From NCBI GenBank assembly GCA_963797535.1, contig CAWCPQ010000001.1, forward strand, positions 2,604,001-2,668,000: 64,000 nt of DNA, given 5' to 3'. The translations under genes were made by a program, and so were the position numbers. Below the pieces are notes generated by a model. It was given only the letters and a program-made list of their open reading frames with translations. It was not told where the DNA came from and made no database searches. Positions 15,606 through 27,827 of the stretch are shown here, piece by piece (position 1 is the stretch's first letter; each line of letters starts with the position of its first letter). This stretch comes from JAWWOL01 sp963797535. GTDB taxonomy: Bacteria > Actinomycetota > Actinomycetes > JAWWOL01.

Positions 15606-16472
15606 ATGAAGGGTTTCGCGCACGAGCTGGCGGCCTACCGGGCCGACCTGCGCAGGACCGGTCTGGGCGAGTTCGCCGACCCGCTGGCGGACGCCGCCCT
15701 TGCGAGCATCCGCCTGCTGCCGCAGGCCGACCGGACCGCTCGGATGCCGGGAGGGACGCGCCTGGGCGGCCAGCCGGACCTGCCAGCGGCCACGCCGTGG
15801 CCGAGCTGCGGTGGAACCCCGCTCAGCTTCGTCGCTCAGGTCAATCTCGCCGAGGTGCACGAGTACGACGCGCAGAGCGCGTTGCCGGCCGATGGCCTGC
15901 TGTCGTTCTTCTACGACAACGTCACGCAGCCGTGGGGGTTCGACCCGGCCGACCGCGGGCGGTTCGCGGTCGTGTTCACCCCGAGGGAGGCCCCACTCGA
16001 GCACCGGCCCTCCCCCGAAGCGCTGGCCGCTGCCGACGTCTTTGCGGAGGTGACCCTCGCACCATCTCCCGAGCTCACGTTCGTGCCCGGCGCGTCCTCC
16101 GCCGCGTCCTCGCTCGGTCTGAGCCGGGACCAGCTGCTGGAGTACCGCGACCTCCCGACAAGACCTGAAGACCACTCCATCCACCGGCTGCTCGGCCATC
16201 CCGACCCGATCCAGGGAGACATGCAGCTGGAGTGTCAGCTCGCGGCCAACGGGCTGTCCGACGGCGGCGGCAAGCGCAACAAGCGGGACACCAGGCGCGC
16301 GGCAGCACTGGCGGGGGACGCCACGGACTGGCTCCTGCTGGCCCAGTTCGACTCCGAGGACGACGCGGGCATGACGTGGGGCGATGCGGGTCGCCTCTAC
16401 TACTGGATCCGCGGCCAGGACTTGGCGGCCCGCAGCTGGGCCTCCGTCTGGGTGATCCTGCAGTGCACCTAA
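15606..16472 (+). CDS. DUF1963 (YwqG-like) protein
   Basis: A 288-residue cytosolic protein of the DUF1963 family. Family phrases include GGTRLGGQPDLPAATPWPSCGGTPLSFVAQVNL near the N-terminus (about 48-80), GLLSFFYD, GHPDPIQGDMQLECQ and the C-terminal WLLLAQFDSEDD ... WGDAGRLYYWI. Its biochemical role is unknown in any organism I can name. Members often sit near toxin or immunity-like genes or stand alone. ATG 15606 lies 6 bases behind CATGCT (15594-15599), so it is probably leaderless. It is convergent with the TAP-like peptidase, 28 bp away. Confidence 0.88.
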   Translation: MKGFAHELAAYRADLRRTGLGEFADPLADAALASIRLLPQADRTARMPGGTRLGGQPDLPAATPWPSCGGTPLSFVAQVNLAEVHEYDAQSALPADGLLSFFYDNVTQPWGFDPADRGRFAVVFTPREAPLEHRPSPEALAAADVFAEVTLAPSPELTFVPGASSAASSLGLSRDQLLEYRDLPTRPEDHSIHRLLGHPDPIQGDMQLECQLAANGLSDGGGKRNKRDTRRAAALAGDATDWLLLAQFDSEDDAGMTWGDAGRLYYWIRGQDLAARSWASVWVILQCT

Positions 16473-16500
16473 CGCGAGTGGGGCTGATGCGGGCGGCCGA

Positions 16501-18174
16501 TCAGGTGCAGCGCAGCCCCGTCCGGGGCACGGCCAGGTCGATCAGGTAGGCGTTGACGGCTGAGTCGACGCAGCCGCTGCGCCCACCCCCGTAGACCGTG
16601 TGACCGTCACCGACATAGGTCACCAGCCGCCCGCTGGCGAGCTGCCCGGCCAGGTCGACCGCCCACGGGTAGGGCGTGGCCGGGTCGCCCGTGGTGCCGA
16701 TCACGACGATCGGCGGAGCGCCCGGCGCCCGAACCCTCGCCGGCAGGGTGGTCATGGACCTCGTCCAGCCGTCACACGTGAGCAGCGCCCAGGCCTCGAC
16801 CGGCCCGTACAGCGGCGAGGTCTTGCCCCACTGCTGCGCCAGGGCTGCCGTGCGGGCGGGGGTGTACGAGACGGGCACGTCGGCGCAGCTCACAGCGGGG
16901 AACGCGCTGATCAGGGTTGCGTAGCCGCCGGGGTGTCGGCCGGACAGCGAGTCGGACAACGACAGCAAAGCGGAGCCGTCTCCCCTCGTCGCGAGCGCCA
17001 GGGCGCCGCGCAGCCCCGACCAGGCCGACGTGGAGTAGAGCGCAGCAGACAACCCGCCCACCGCCTCGCCGGAGTGCAGCCTGCGGCTCGAACCCGTGGG
17101 CAGCGGGTGGGCCGCGATCGTGGCCAGCAACGCGTCCAGGCCGGTGCGGGCTTGCGCCGGACTCCCCGACCACGGACAGCCGCGATGGCCGACACAATCC
17201 GCCAGGAAGTCCCGCAGGTTGGCCTCGAAGCCCTCGCCCTGCTCCCTCGCCTGGACGGCCGGATCGATGCCGGGTGGCAGGGCGCCGTCCAGCACCAGGG
17301 CCCGCACCTTGCTCGGGAACTGGTCGGCGTAGACCGCCCCCAGCAGCGTCCCGTAGCTCTTGCCGAGGTAGGTCAGCCTCGGGTCCCCCACCGCCGAACG
17401 AATCAGGTCGAGATCGCGGGCCGCGTACACCGTCCCGATGAACGGCAGCTCCGCAGCAGCGGTACGGGCGCAGCCAGCAGCAAGTGCATGGCTCCTCGCA
17501 ACGGCGCCGGCCACCTGAGCCGGCGTGCCCGGCGCCGGCGGGGCCGCCACCAGCGCGTCGAGGCGCGCCGTGGGCAGGCAGTGCAGCCCGGCACTGACTC
17601 CGACTCCACGAGGGTCGAAACCGACGATGTCGAACCGGTCGCGCACGGCTGCCGGGAGTGCACGGCGGGCGGCGGTGAGATAGGCCAGCCCGGACGCGCC
17701 CGGCCCGCCGGGGTTGATCATCAGCGACCCGATCCGGTGCGAGCCGCTCGCCCGCAGCCGGGCAATGCCGACGGAGATCCGCCGGCCTTCCGGGTGCCGG
17801 TAGTCCAGCGGAACCGGGACAGTTGCGCACTCGTAGCCGGTCAGGGTGACGAAGTCGACGGCGGCGAAGTCAGCCGGGCAGGACTTCCAGCTGGCGCGAG
17901 TGGCGTAGTACGGGGCGAGAGCGGCTGCGGGATCGGCCGCGGGTGATGTCGTCGCGGGCGGGGCGAGGACTGCTGTCGTCGCGGGGGCGGGGGTGAACGC
18001 GACCGCGGGAGCCGTTGCCGGGATCGGCCGGGACGGGTCGGCGGCCGTGGGGCGGACGAGGACTGCTGCCGAGGTCGCCGGGGTGGTGTGCGCGGCCGAC
18101 CGGTGCGCGTTGCACCCGCTCAGGCCGGCGACGGCCGCGGCCAGCGTGACGCAGACGAGGGCGCGAGGTCTCAC
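16501..18174 (-). CDS. Exported lipoprotein alpha/beta hydrolase, tripeptidyl-aminopeptidase-like
   Basis: A 557-residue protein. A lipoprotein signal (MRPRALVCVTLAAAVAGLSGC, lipobox LSGC) is followed by an Ala/Thr/Pro-rich spacer to about residue 85. Next comes an alpha/beta-hydrolase domain with oxyanion region INPGGPGASG, nucleophile elbow GKSYGTLLG (Ser) and a C-terminal TAP-like lid domain containing CDGW. The acid and base are likely in VIGTTGDPATPYPWA (Asp) and VGDGHTVYGG (His). Relatives remove tripeptides from the N-termini of extracellular proteins (SlpD/SlpE/TAP of Streptomyces). It starts with GTG overlapping the ricT stop (GTGA), so the two genes are co-translated although unrelated in function. 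Confidence 0.9.
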   Translation of the reverse strand: MRPRALVCVTLAAAVAGLSGCNAHRSAAHTTPATSAAVLVRPTAADPSRPIPATAPAVAFTPAPATTAVLAPPATTSPAADPAAALAPYYATRASWKSCPADFAAVDFVTLTGYECATVPVPLDYRHPEGRRISVGIARLRASGSHRIGSLMINPGGPGASGLAYLTAARRALPAAVRDRFDIVGFDPRGVGVSAGLHCLPTARLDALVAAPPAPGTPAQVAGAVARSHALAAGCARTAAAELPFIGTVYAARDLDLIRSAVGDPRLTYLGKSYGTLLGAVYADQFPSKVRALVLDGALPPGIDPAVQAREQGEGFEANLRDFLADCVGHRGCPWSGSPAQARTGLDALLATIAAHPLPTGSSRRLHSGEAVGGLSAALYSTSAWSGLRGALALATRGDGSALLSLSDSLSGRHPGGYATLISAFPAVSCADVPVSYTPARTAALAQQWGKTSPLYGPVEAWALLTCDGWTRSMTTLPARVRAPGAPPIVVIGTTGDPATPYPWAVDLAGQLASGRLVTYVGDGHTVYGGGRSGCVDSAVNAYLIDLAVPRTGLRCT

Positions 18175-19025
18175 GTACTCCGTCCGTCGTACGCCTCACG
18201 CGACCCGCAGACGCTCGCCTTGCTGCACGACCGGCGCTCCCCCGATGCCGACAGCCGGACCACCACGTTGCCGGCGGGAACGTTGTAGCCGACCAGCCGG
18301 CCCTCGCCCTCGTCAGTCTCGACGCTGGCACCGATCGCCGGCAGGTCGGCCTTGAACTCCTGGTAGAGCGGGTGCTCGTACTTCAGGCAGCACATCAGCC
18401 GGCCGCAGGCGCCGGAGATCTTCAACGGGTTGAGGGGCAGGTCCTGGTCCTTGGCCATCCGGATCGAGACCGGCTCGAAGTCCTTGAGGAACGTCGCGCA
18501 GCACAGGTCACGACCGCACGGGCCGATGCCGCCCTGCACGCGAGCCTCGTCACGAGCGCCGACCTGGCGCAGCTCGACCCTGGCGGACAGGGCGCGGGCA
18601 AGGTCGCGGACCAGCGCCCGGAAGTCGACCCGTTCCGGCGCCCCGAAGTAGACGGTGTAGCGCGGGCCGCCCCGGTCGGCGGGATTCTTGGGTGACGCGG
18701 GCGCCGAGGGCAGGTAGTCGATGCCGACCAGCTTCATCGGCAGGCTGTGCTCACGCACCAGCCGCTTGACCACCTTGCGAGCCTCGGCGCGCAGGGCGCG
18801 ATGACGCTCGTCGCGGGCCACGTCGACCTCGGTGGCGAACCCAACGAGTGCTGACAAGGTGACCGGCTCGCCGACCCACTCCGGCGCCCAGACGCACTCG
18901 GCGACCTCGGGTCCCTCGTCGGTCGGCACCAGGACCTTGTCGCCCACCCTGGGGCTCAGCTCCCCGGCGTCGAAGTAGTAGAGGCGCCCGTACCGCTCAA
19001 AGCTGACCGCGCACATCATCGGCAC
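18171..19025 (-). CDS. ricT: PSP1-domain protein, RicT/YaaT homologue
   Basis: A 284-residue protein with the PSP1 domain: GVDVARD-type linker, RVELRQVGARDEAR, GGIGPCGRDLCCATFL and KISGACGRLMCCLKYE. The clustered cysteines (C-x4-CC and C-x4-CC) are those that bind an iron-sulfur cluster in the Bacillus Ric complex, which modulates RNase Y and mRNA processing. In actinomycetes the gene sits next to holB as part of a conserved set. Here a chemoreceptor-like gene intervenes. GTG 19025 is kept because GGAGG lies 10 bases before it. ATG 19019 and ATG 19016 are alternatives. Confidence 0.9.
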   Translation of the reverse strand: MPMMCAVSFERYGRLYYFDAGELSPRVGDKVLVPTDEGPEVAECVWAPEWVGEPVTLSALVGFATEVDVARDERHRALRAEARKVVKRLVREHSLPMKLVGIDYLPSAPASPKNPADRGGPRYTVYFGAPERVDFRALVRDLARALSARVELRQVGARDEARVQGGIGPCGRDLCCATFLKDFEPVSIRMAKDQDLPLNPLKISGACGRLMCCLKYEHPLYQEFKADLPAIGASVETDEGEGRLVGYNVPAGNVVVRLSASGERRSCSKASVCGSREAYDGRST

Positions 19026-19189
19026 CCGCCCACCACCTCCAGCCGCGAGCGTAGCCCGCTCTGCTCAGCACGCGGTCACGCTCAGCCGGACGGACCGGGG
19101 AACCCGAACCGGAGCAGGGGTCAAGTGCCAGCCGAATCGTCCGAGTCAGTGAAGAGGCGGGGGAACCACGTTTCACTGAGGAGACAACG

Positions 19190-20639
19190 ATGCTGGGTTC
19201 ATCCAGCGGTTCGCGGCACCGTGACAAAGAGGGCCGGATCCCGGCCAACCTGCGTCCTTTGGTCCGTGACCTGCAACTGGTCGCGGCCGGTGACCTGACC
19301 GTCACCATCGATGGTGGCAGCAGCCCCGCCGGTCAGGCGATCGCCGCCACGGTCGGCCAGATCGTGGACAACCTCCGCGAGCTGCTCACCGACCTCAGCA
19401 CCAGCCGTGCCGGACTCGGCGCCGGGTGGCGTGAGGTCAACGACGTCGCCTGGGGCATGCTGCAGATGTCCGAGACCACCGTCGACCACGCCTCCAGCGC
19501 GGCAACCACCGCCAACGACGTCTCCGACTCGATGCAGCGCATCGCCGCCGCTACCGAGGAGCTCGCCGCCACCATCCGCGAGGTCGCCAACCACGCGTCG
19601 CTGGCTTCCTCCGTCGCCAGCCGAGGTCTCCGGCCAGGTCGGCGCCGCCAACGGCACCGTCAACGACCTGAAGTCGTCCTCGCGCGAGATCGAGACCGTC
19701 GTCGCCCTGATCAGCTCGATCGCCAGCCAGACCCACCTGCTCGCCCTCAACGCCACCATCGAGGCGGCAAGGGCCGGCGACGCCGGTCTCGGGTTCACCG
19801 TGGTCGCTGGTGAGGTCAAGGCCCTCGCAGCGCAGACGTCACGTGCAACCACCAACGTCACCGAGTCGGTCCAGGCGATCCAGACCGGGTCCCAGGCCGC
19901 CGCGGACGTCATGGACGCCGTGACCGACACCATCAACCGGGTGAGCGAGAACCAGACCGCGATCGCCGCCGCGGTCGAGCAGCAGACCGCGACCACCCAG
20001 GAGATCGGCCGCAACACCGCCCAGGCCGCTCAGGGGTCCAGCGAGCTCGCCGACAACGTCGAACGCCTCGTCTCCGCTGTCCGCGCCTCCGCCTACGCCG
20101 GCGCCCAGGCCCGTACCATCGCCGGCGACCTCGCTGGACTGGAGGAGACGCTGGAGGGCGCCCTCGCTCGCTACCAGTTCGTCCCCGCCGAGCGTGCGGA
20201 GACCGAAACCAGCAACGGGATCACCGAGGCCAAGGTCGAGAACGGTGTCGTGATCATCGAGAACAGCGTCTTCGGCACCGGGCTGAACCAGCTCAGCTAC
20301 GGTGAGCACTGGCGGCACTCCAACGCCAACGTCGAGGGTGGCGACACCAACTCGTACTGCAGCATCCCCGGCGACGCCGTGACCCTGCGCTTCCGTGGCC
20401 GCCAGGTCAAGCTCTACGGCATCTGCGAGTCCAACCACGGCATCGCCCTCATCTCCGTCGACGGCGGACCGGAGGAGGTCGGCGACGAGTTCGCCCCCTC
20501 CCGCACCAGCAAGCTGGTCTGGCAGAGCGGACAGCTCAGCGACGGCGAACACACGGTGGTCCTGCGCGTGTCCGGCGACCGCAATCCCCAGTCCACCTAC
20601 AACTGGACCACGGTCGACCGGTTCGAGGTCACGCTCTAG
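19190..20639 (+). CDS. Cytosolic methyl-accepting chemotaxis-like protein with C-terminal carbohydrate-binding-like domain (frame break)
   Basis: Reading from ATG 19190 (GAGGAG upstream): a HAMP-like start (LVRDLQLVAAGDLTVTI), then a coiled MCP signalling domain with the hairpin-tip region VALISSIASQTHLLALNATI followed by EAARAGDAGLGFTVVAGEVK. A linker leads into a 115-residue beta-rich domain (FGTGLNQLSYGEHW, TLRFRGRQVKLYGI, LVWQSGQLSDGEHTVVLRVS) resembling galactose-binding or CBM-type jelly rolls. No membrane segment or signal peptide exists. One base too many near 19617-19622 shifts the frame (GCCAGCCGAGG should read GCC-GAG-GTC). I treat it as a sequence error because coding is clean on both sides. 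Sensory domains normally precede the MCP domain, so the order is unusual. No che genes are in the window. Confidence 0.75.
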
Positions 20640-20670
20640 TCAAAGCGGCCAGCATGTCGTACCCGCGGGC

Positions 20671-21822
20671 CTACCCGGCGGCGAGCGCCAGCGTCATCTC
20701 CTCGACGGCGAGGAGAACGGCGACGTTGGCGGCGATGCGCTCACGGCAGGTCAGCACGGCGTCGACCCGGCGCAGGGTTGACTCGGGGGTCGACCGCTCG
20801 GCCACTCTGGTCAGCTGGTCGCGCAGGTCGCTGTGGACCAGGGGTACGGGCGAGCCGGCCTGCAGCAGCAGGACGTCGCGGTAGAACGCTGCCAGGTCGG
20901 TGAGCGCCCGGTCCAGGACGTCGCGTTGAGACCGGGTCTCGCGCGACTTCTGCCGGCGCTCGAGATCCTTCATGACGCCGGCGTTGCCCCTGACCTTGAC
21001 CTTGCCACCAGCCCCTTCACCGATGGCCTCGCGCAGCGCGGCCGTCTCCGCGATCGCCCTGGGCGTCGTGATCCTGGTCGACTCCTCCTCGCTGGCCTTG
21101 ACCAGGGCCTCGGCAACCTCGAGGCAGGCAGCGACCGTTGACAGCTCGAGAGGCAGCGCCAGTGCTTCGTGGCGCTGGCGCCTGGCGTCCTCGTCCGTCG
21201 CCAGCCGGCGGGCGCGGCCGACGTGGCCCTGCGCAGCCCTGGCCGCGAAGGCCGCCATCGCCGGGTCGACCCCGTCACGGGTGACGAGCTGGTCGGCGAC
21301 CGCCGCCGCGGACGGCGTGCGCAGCCGGACCAGCCGGCAGCGGGACCGCACGGTCGGCGGCAGGTCCTCGGCCGACGGCACGCAGAGCAGGAAGACACCC
21401 CGCGGTGGCGGCTCCTCGATCGCCTTGAGCAAGGCGTTGGCCGCCTGCTCGGTGAGCCGGTCGGCGTCCTCGATCAGGACCACCTGCCAGCCGCCCCTGC
21501 CCGGTGCCATCGACGAGCGGAGGACTATCTCGCGGGTCTCGTTGACGCCGATCGACAGTCCCGACGGCGTGACGACGTCGACGTCGGGGTGGCTGCCGAC
21601 CCGTACCGAGTGGCAGGACGGGCAGTGACCGCACCCGCTGTCGGGACACTGCAGGGCCGCCGCGAAGGCCCGCGCTGCCACGGACCGGCCCGATCCGGGC
21701 GGTCCGGTGAAAAGCCAGGCGTGGGTGAAGCCGTGCGCGTGCTCGCCGCGTGCCGCCTCGACCGCCTGCTGGAGCTGGGCGACCACCTCGTCCTGCCCGA
21801 CCAGGTCGTCGAAGACGCTCAT
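20671..21822 (-). CDS. holB: DNA polymerase III delta' subunit (clamp loader)
   Basis: A 383-residue AAA+ protein. The start MSVFDDLVGQDEVVAQLQQA, P-loop GPPGSGRS (Arg in place of Lys, usual in delta'), the zinc site CPDSGCGHCPSC, Walker B-like VVLIEDADRLTEQAANALLK and SRC motif (VRSRCRLVRL) identify the clamp-loader delta' subunit. The subunit is structural and stimulates loading of the beta clamp. ATG 21822 overlaps the stop of the MFS-Tmk gene (ATGA). The C-terminal third is helical and typical of actinobacterial versions. Confidence 0.93.
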   Translation of the reverse strand: MSVFDDLVGQDEVVAQLQQAVEAARGEHAHGFTHAWLFTGPPGSGRSVAARAFAAALQCPDSGCGHCPSCHSVRVGSHPDVDVVTPSGLSIGVNETREIVLRSSMAPGRGGWQVVLIEDADRLTEQAANALLKAIEEPPPRGVFLLCVPSAEDLPPTVRSRCRLVRLRTPSAAAVADQLVTRDGVDPAMAAFAARAAQGHVGRARRLATDEDARRQRHEALALPLELSTVAACLEVAEALVKASEEESTRITTPRAIAETAALREAIGEGAGGKVKVRGNAGVMKDLERRQKSRETRSQRDVLDRALTDLAAFYRDVLLLQAGSPVPLVHSDLRDQLTRVAERSTPESTLRRVDAVLTCRERIAANVAVLLAVEEMTLALAAG

Positions 21823-23903
21823 CGGGTCTCGCCAGCGGCGCTGACGGCTACCGGAGCCGGGAGGGCCGGCAGCAGCTGGGCGACGCGGCTGCGGATCAGC
21901 AAGGCCACCTCGTCCATCGGCAGCGTCGCATCGAGAACCAGGTAGAACTCCGGCCGACGGGAAGCGATCTCGAGGAACCCGGCCCGCACCCGGCGGTGAA
22001 ACTCGAGCGACTCGGACTCGATCCGGTCGGCGGGCTCGGCGAACCGGTTGAGGCCCACGGCCGGGTCGATGTCGAGGACGACGGTGAGCTGCGGCAGCAG
22101 GCCGTCGGTTGCCCAGGTGGACAGGTCGCGAATCTCGGCGGACGGCAGCACCCGGCCAGCGCCCTGGTAGGCCACCGACGAGTCGATGTAGCGATCGGTG
22201 ACGACCACTGCGCCCCGTTGCAGGGCCGGCCGGATCACCGTGTCGACGTGCGCAGCCCTGTCCGCGGCATAGAGCAACGCCTCGGACCTCGGCGACAGCC
22301 CGGTCGTGTCGCGATCGAGCAGCAGAGCCCGCAGCTTGGCGCCGACCGGGGTGTCGCCCGGCTCGTGGGTGGTCACGACCTCGTGACCGCGTTCGGTCAG
22401 CCACTCCGTGAGCAACCGGACCTGGCTGGACTTGCCGGCACCCTCGCCGCCCTCGAAGGCGATGAAGACGCCGGTGCGGCCGGGGACCTCCGGCAGCGCC
22501 TCGCCACGGATGGCCGCCCACAGGTCGGTGCGCACGGACACGCCCGGCCGGTCGTCCATCTGCCGGAAAGCGGCCACGCCGACGGTGATGGCGAGCAGGC
22601 CGGCGACGAACAACAGGACCGTTACACCGTCATAACGAACGTAGCCGAAGTGCCACACCGACTGGTGGTGGTTGCCGATGAAGGCCGCGATGATGGGTGC
22701 CAGGGACAGCGTGAGCAGCAGGTCGACCTGGACCAGGGACTGGACGAGGGAGAACGTACGGCCACGAATCTCGTCGGGCACCTCGCCGCCGAGCAGCGTG
22801 TAGCCGGTGACCCACGCCAGCCCGGCGAAGAAGCCCACGACCGTGGTGACAGCGACGCCGATGACGAGGTTGGGCAGGACCGCGTCGACGGCCAGGGTCA
22901 GGCCGGCGCCGACAATCGTCATGCCGAACTTGCGGCGGGGGCTGAGGCCGCGCAGCAGCTTGGGGCCGACCAGCATGCCCAGGGCCAGACCGGCGAAGAC
23001 GGCGCCGAACAGGACGCCGTAGGCAGCGTCGCCGCCGTTGAGGTCCTTGGCGAACTGCCGCCCGACTCCGACCACGGCGCCACCGGCGGCAAATGCCCCG
23101 AGGATGCCCACCACCAGCCCTCGGACCATCGGGGTCGTGCCGACGAACTTCCAGCCGTCGATGATCGCCCGCAGCAGGCTGGTCTGCACCGGCGCGTCGC
23201 CGTCGTGGCGGACAGCACGGCGCTGGGCGGAGATCTCGCGCAGGCTGAAGATGGTCGCCGCCGAGAACAGGAACGTTGCGGCGTCGAAGGCGAACGCGAG
23301 CATGATCGGCTGCTCGAAGAAGTACGACTGCGGCGTGGTCAGTGCCCGCGTGAGCTCGGAGAGCAGCGAGAACAAGATCGCGGCGACGAGCGCCATGCCG
23401 TACGTCGTGACCAGCGAGATCTGGTTGGCGGCCTCGAGCTGCTCCCGCGGGACCAGGTTGGGGACCGACGCTTCCTTGGCCGGGATCCAGAACAGGCTGA
23501 AGATCTCGATCGCGAACGACGCCGCGAGCAGGTAGGGCAAGGTGGCCACGACGATGATCGAGGTCACCAAGGCTGCCCGGATCAGGTCGCACAGCACCAT
23601 CTGCAGGCGGCGGTCGAACCGGTCGGCGAACGCACCGGCGAACGGGCCGAACAGCACCGCCGGCAGCAGCCGCGCTGCCAGCACCGCACCGGTGGCAAAC
23701 AGGCTGCTGCGGTAGCCGGTGACCAGCGAGGCCGCGAACGCGGTGGCCGCCAGCAGCCCGAGCCAGTCGCCGAGGCTGGACAGCCCCAGCGCGATCCACA
23801 ACCGCCGGAACGCGGGGATGGCCAGCGCTGCCGACAGCTGGTGCGAGGGCAGGCTCGTGCCCGAGACGTCACCCGGATTCGGGACGGTCGCCTCTGGCGG
23901 CAT
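21819..23903 (-). CDS. tmk: Fusion of an MFS transporter with thymidylate kinase
   Basis: A 694-residue two-domain protein. Residues 1-445 form a twelve-helix major-facilitator transporter of the enterobactin-exporter/MFS_3 type (AIPAFRRLWIALGLSSLGDW, GPFAGAFADRFDRR, DEIRGRTFSLVQS). Residues about 478-694 form a complete dTMP kinase with P-loop FEGGEGAGKSSQ, the DR motif VVVTDRYIDSSVAYQGAGR and LID region RIESESLEFHRRV. The kinase makes dTDP for DNA synthesis and is essential. The transporter substrate is unknown. This fusion is known in actinomycetes and explains the lack of a stand-alone tmk here. There is no frame break and no sign that the two halves were joined by error. It is coupled to holB by ATGA. 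Confidence 0.92.
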   Translation of the reverse strand: MPPEATVPNPGDVSGTSLPSHQLSAALAIPAFRRLWIALGLSSLGDWLGLLAATAFAASLVTGYRSSLFATGAVLAARLLPAVLFGPFAGAFADRFDRRLQMVLCDLIRAALVTSIIVVATLPYLLAASFAIEIFSLFWIPAKEASVPNLVPREQLEAANQISLVTTYGMALVAAILFSLLSELTRALTTPQSYFFEQPIMLAFAFDAATFLFSAATIFSLREISAQRRAVRHDGDAPVQTSLLRAIIDGWKFVGTTPMVRGLVVGILGAFAAGGAVVGVGRQFAKDLNGGDAAYGVLFGAVFAGLALGMLVGPKLLRGLSPRRKFGMTIVGAGLTLAVDAVLPNLVIGVAVTTVVGFFAGLAWVTGYTLLGGEVPDEIRGRTFSLVQSLVQVDLLLTLSLAPIIAAFIGNHHQSVWHFGYVRYDGVTVLLFVAGLLAITVGVAAFRQMDDRPGVSVRTDLWAAIRGEALPEVPGRTGVFIAFEGGEGAGKSSQVRLLTEWLTERGHEVVTTHEPGDTPVGAKLRALLLDRDTTGLSPRSEALLYAADRAAHVDTVIRPALQRGAVVVTDRYIDSSVAYQGAGRVLPSAEIRDLSTWATDGLLPQLTVVLDIDPAVGLNRFAEPADRIESESLEFHRRVRAGFLEIASRRPEFYLVLDATLPMDEVALLIRSRVAQLLPALPAPVAVSAAGETR

Positions 23904-24051
23904 GGTACGGGTCTTGCTGATCGCCAGATCCCCTCGTACGAAGCAATCGGCGCATCAATATCCGAGCCGACGCCTGCGACTTTAGCCGCCCGTAACGACA
24001 CTGGCAGCACGTCGAGCACAGGCCAGCCCGAACGGCCTACGAGAGCGGGGG

Positions 24052-26839
<2,788 letters not shown>

Positions 26840-27029
26840 GTCACTCCTGTTTGATGTCGCCCTTTTGCGTCCCCGCGAACGCACAGTGTTGCCTGTCCTG
26901 CGCCGGAAGCGGTTATCGGGTTGTGCCGCGCGTGTCGGCCAGCGCCCCCGTCACCCCTGCCCCCATGGTGCACAACTCGGAGCCAACTCGCCGAATTTTC
27001 CGGCTCAAGACGAGGCAAAACCGCCGGAA

Positions 27030-27659
27030 TCAGCGCGTTTCAGCCGTACGAAGGCCGGGGCTCGAACCATGGCCGCCGGGTCGCGGCCAGGCCTCGGCCG
27101 GCGCACCTGCCGGTGCCGGCCCCACCAGCTCGGCCAGCCGGGCCAGCCGGCGGACGCCCAGAACCCGGTAGGCGGGGCCGTCTGCGCTGTGCGGCTTCTG
27201 GCCCACCAACGCGCCGGGCACGCCTGCTGCCGCCAGCGCTGCACCGGCCGCCGACCAGACCGCGTCGCCGTCGGTGCACCCGAGCCCGAGCCGGTAGCCG
27301 GAGCCCTCGGAGCCGCCCGCCGCCACGCACCACCACCACAGCCGGGCCCCGTCGACACGCAGCCCCGCCGGCGCGTGCTTGCCGGTCGGTGAGTGCCAGC
27401 GCAGCGCTGAGGCGTACAGCTCCTGCAGGTAAGAGGTGACGATCTCGATCCCGTCCTCGTGCTGCGCGGCTTCGGCGGCACACGCGAGCCCGGCCAGCCC
27501 GCGGAGCAGGATCTCCGCTCGCCAGGCGTCCGCCACCACCACGGACAGCCGTGCGGCATCGCCCCGTCGCTCGATCGTCCCCTGGCCGAGCAGCAGGCCT
27601 TCGAGGTCGTCGTAGGACGGGTCGTTCATGCCGGCGGCGAACAGCGACATCTGACTCAT
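27030..27659 (-). CDS. Conserved actinobacterial hypothetical protein upstream of topA
   Basis: A 209-residue soluble protein starting MSQMSLFAAGMNDPSYDDLE, followed by GLLLGQGTIERRGDAARLSVVV and an Ala-rich helical region ending in a Pro/Gly-rich tail. A similar protein lies near topA in other actinomycetes as far as I recall, but I know of no assigned function. There are no catalytic motifs, membrane segments or signal peptide. ATG 27659 is used. It points the same way as topA, with a 190-bp gap that holds the topA promoter region. Confidence 0.75.
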   Translation of the reverse strand: MSQMSLFAAGMNDPSYDDLEGLLLGQGTIERRGDAARLSVVVADAWRAEILLRGLAGLACAAEAAQHEDGIEIVTSYLQELYASALRWHSPTGKHAPAGLRVDGARLWWWCVAAGGSEGSGYRLGLGCTDGDAVWSAAGAALAAAGVPGALVGQKPHSADGPAYRVLGVRRLARLAELVGPAPAGAPAEAWPRPGGHGSSPGLRTAETR

Positions 27660-27827
27660 CCGGGCTGACGGTACGGCCTACGGGCGCCGTTCGCACGCAA
27701 GTAGGGCAGCCCGGGGGTAACTCGCTGCTGCACAACCCGGCAAACCAGGCCGCCGGCGTCCCCCCGTACACCCCTGCACGCCACGCCCTCAGCAGGGAGG
27801 TCCTGCGCCGGGGCTGGCGAGCGGGTC

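Noticed and set aside
27055..27080. tRNA-like T-arm string (GGTTCGAGCC on the minus strand)
   Set aside because: No acceptor stem, D-arm or anticodon arm can be placed around it. It lies inside the C-terminal codons of the hypothetical gene upstream of topA.
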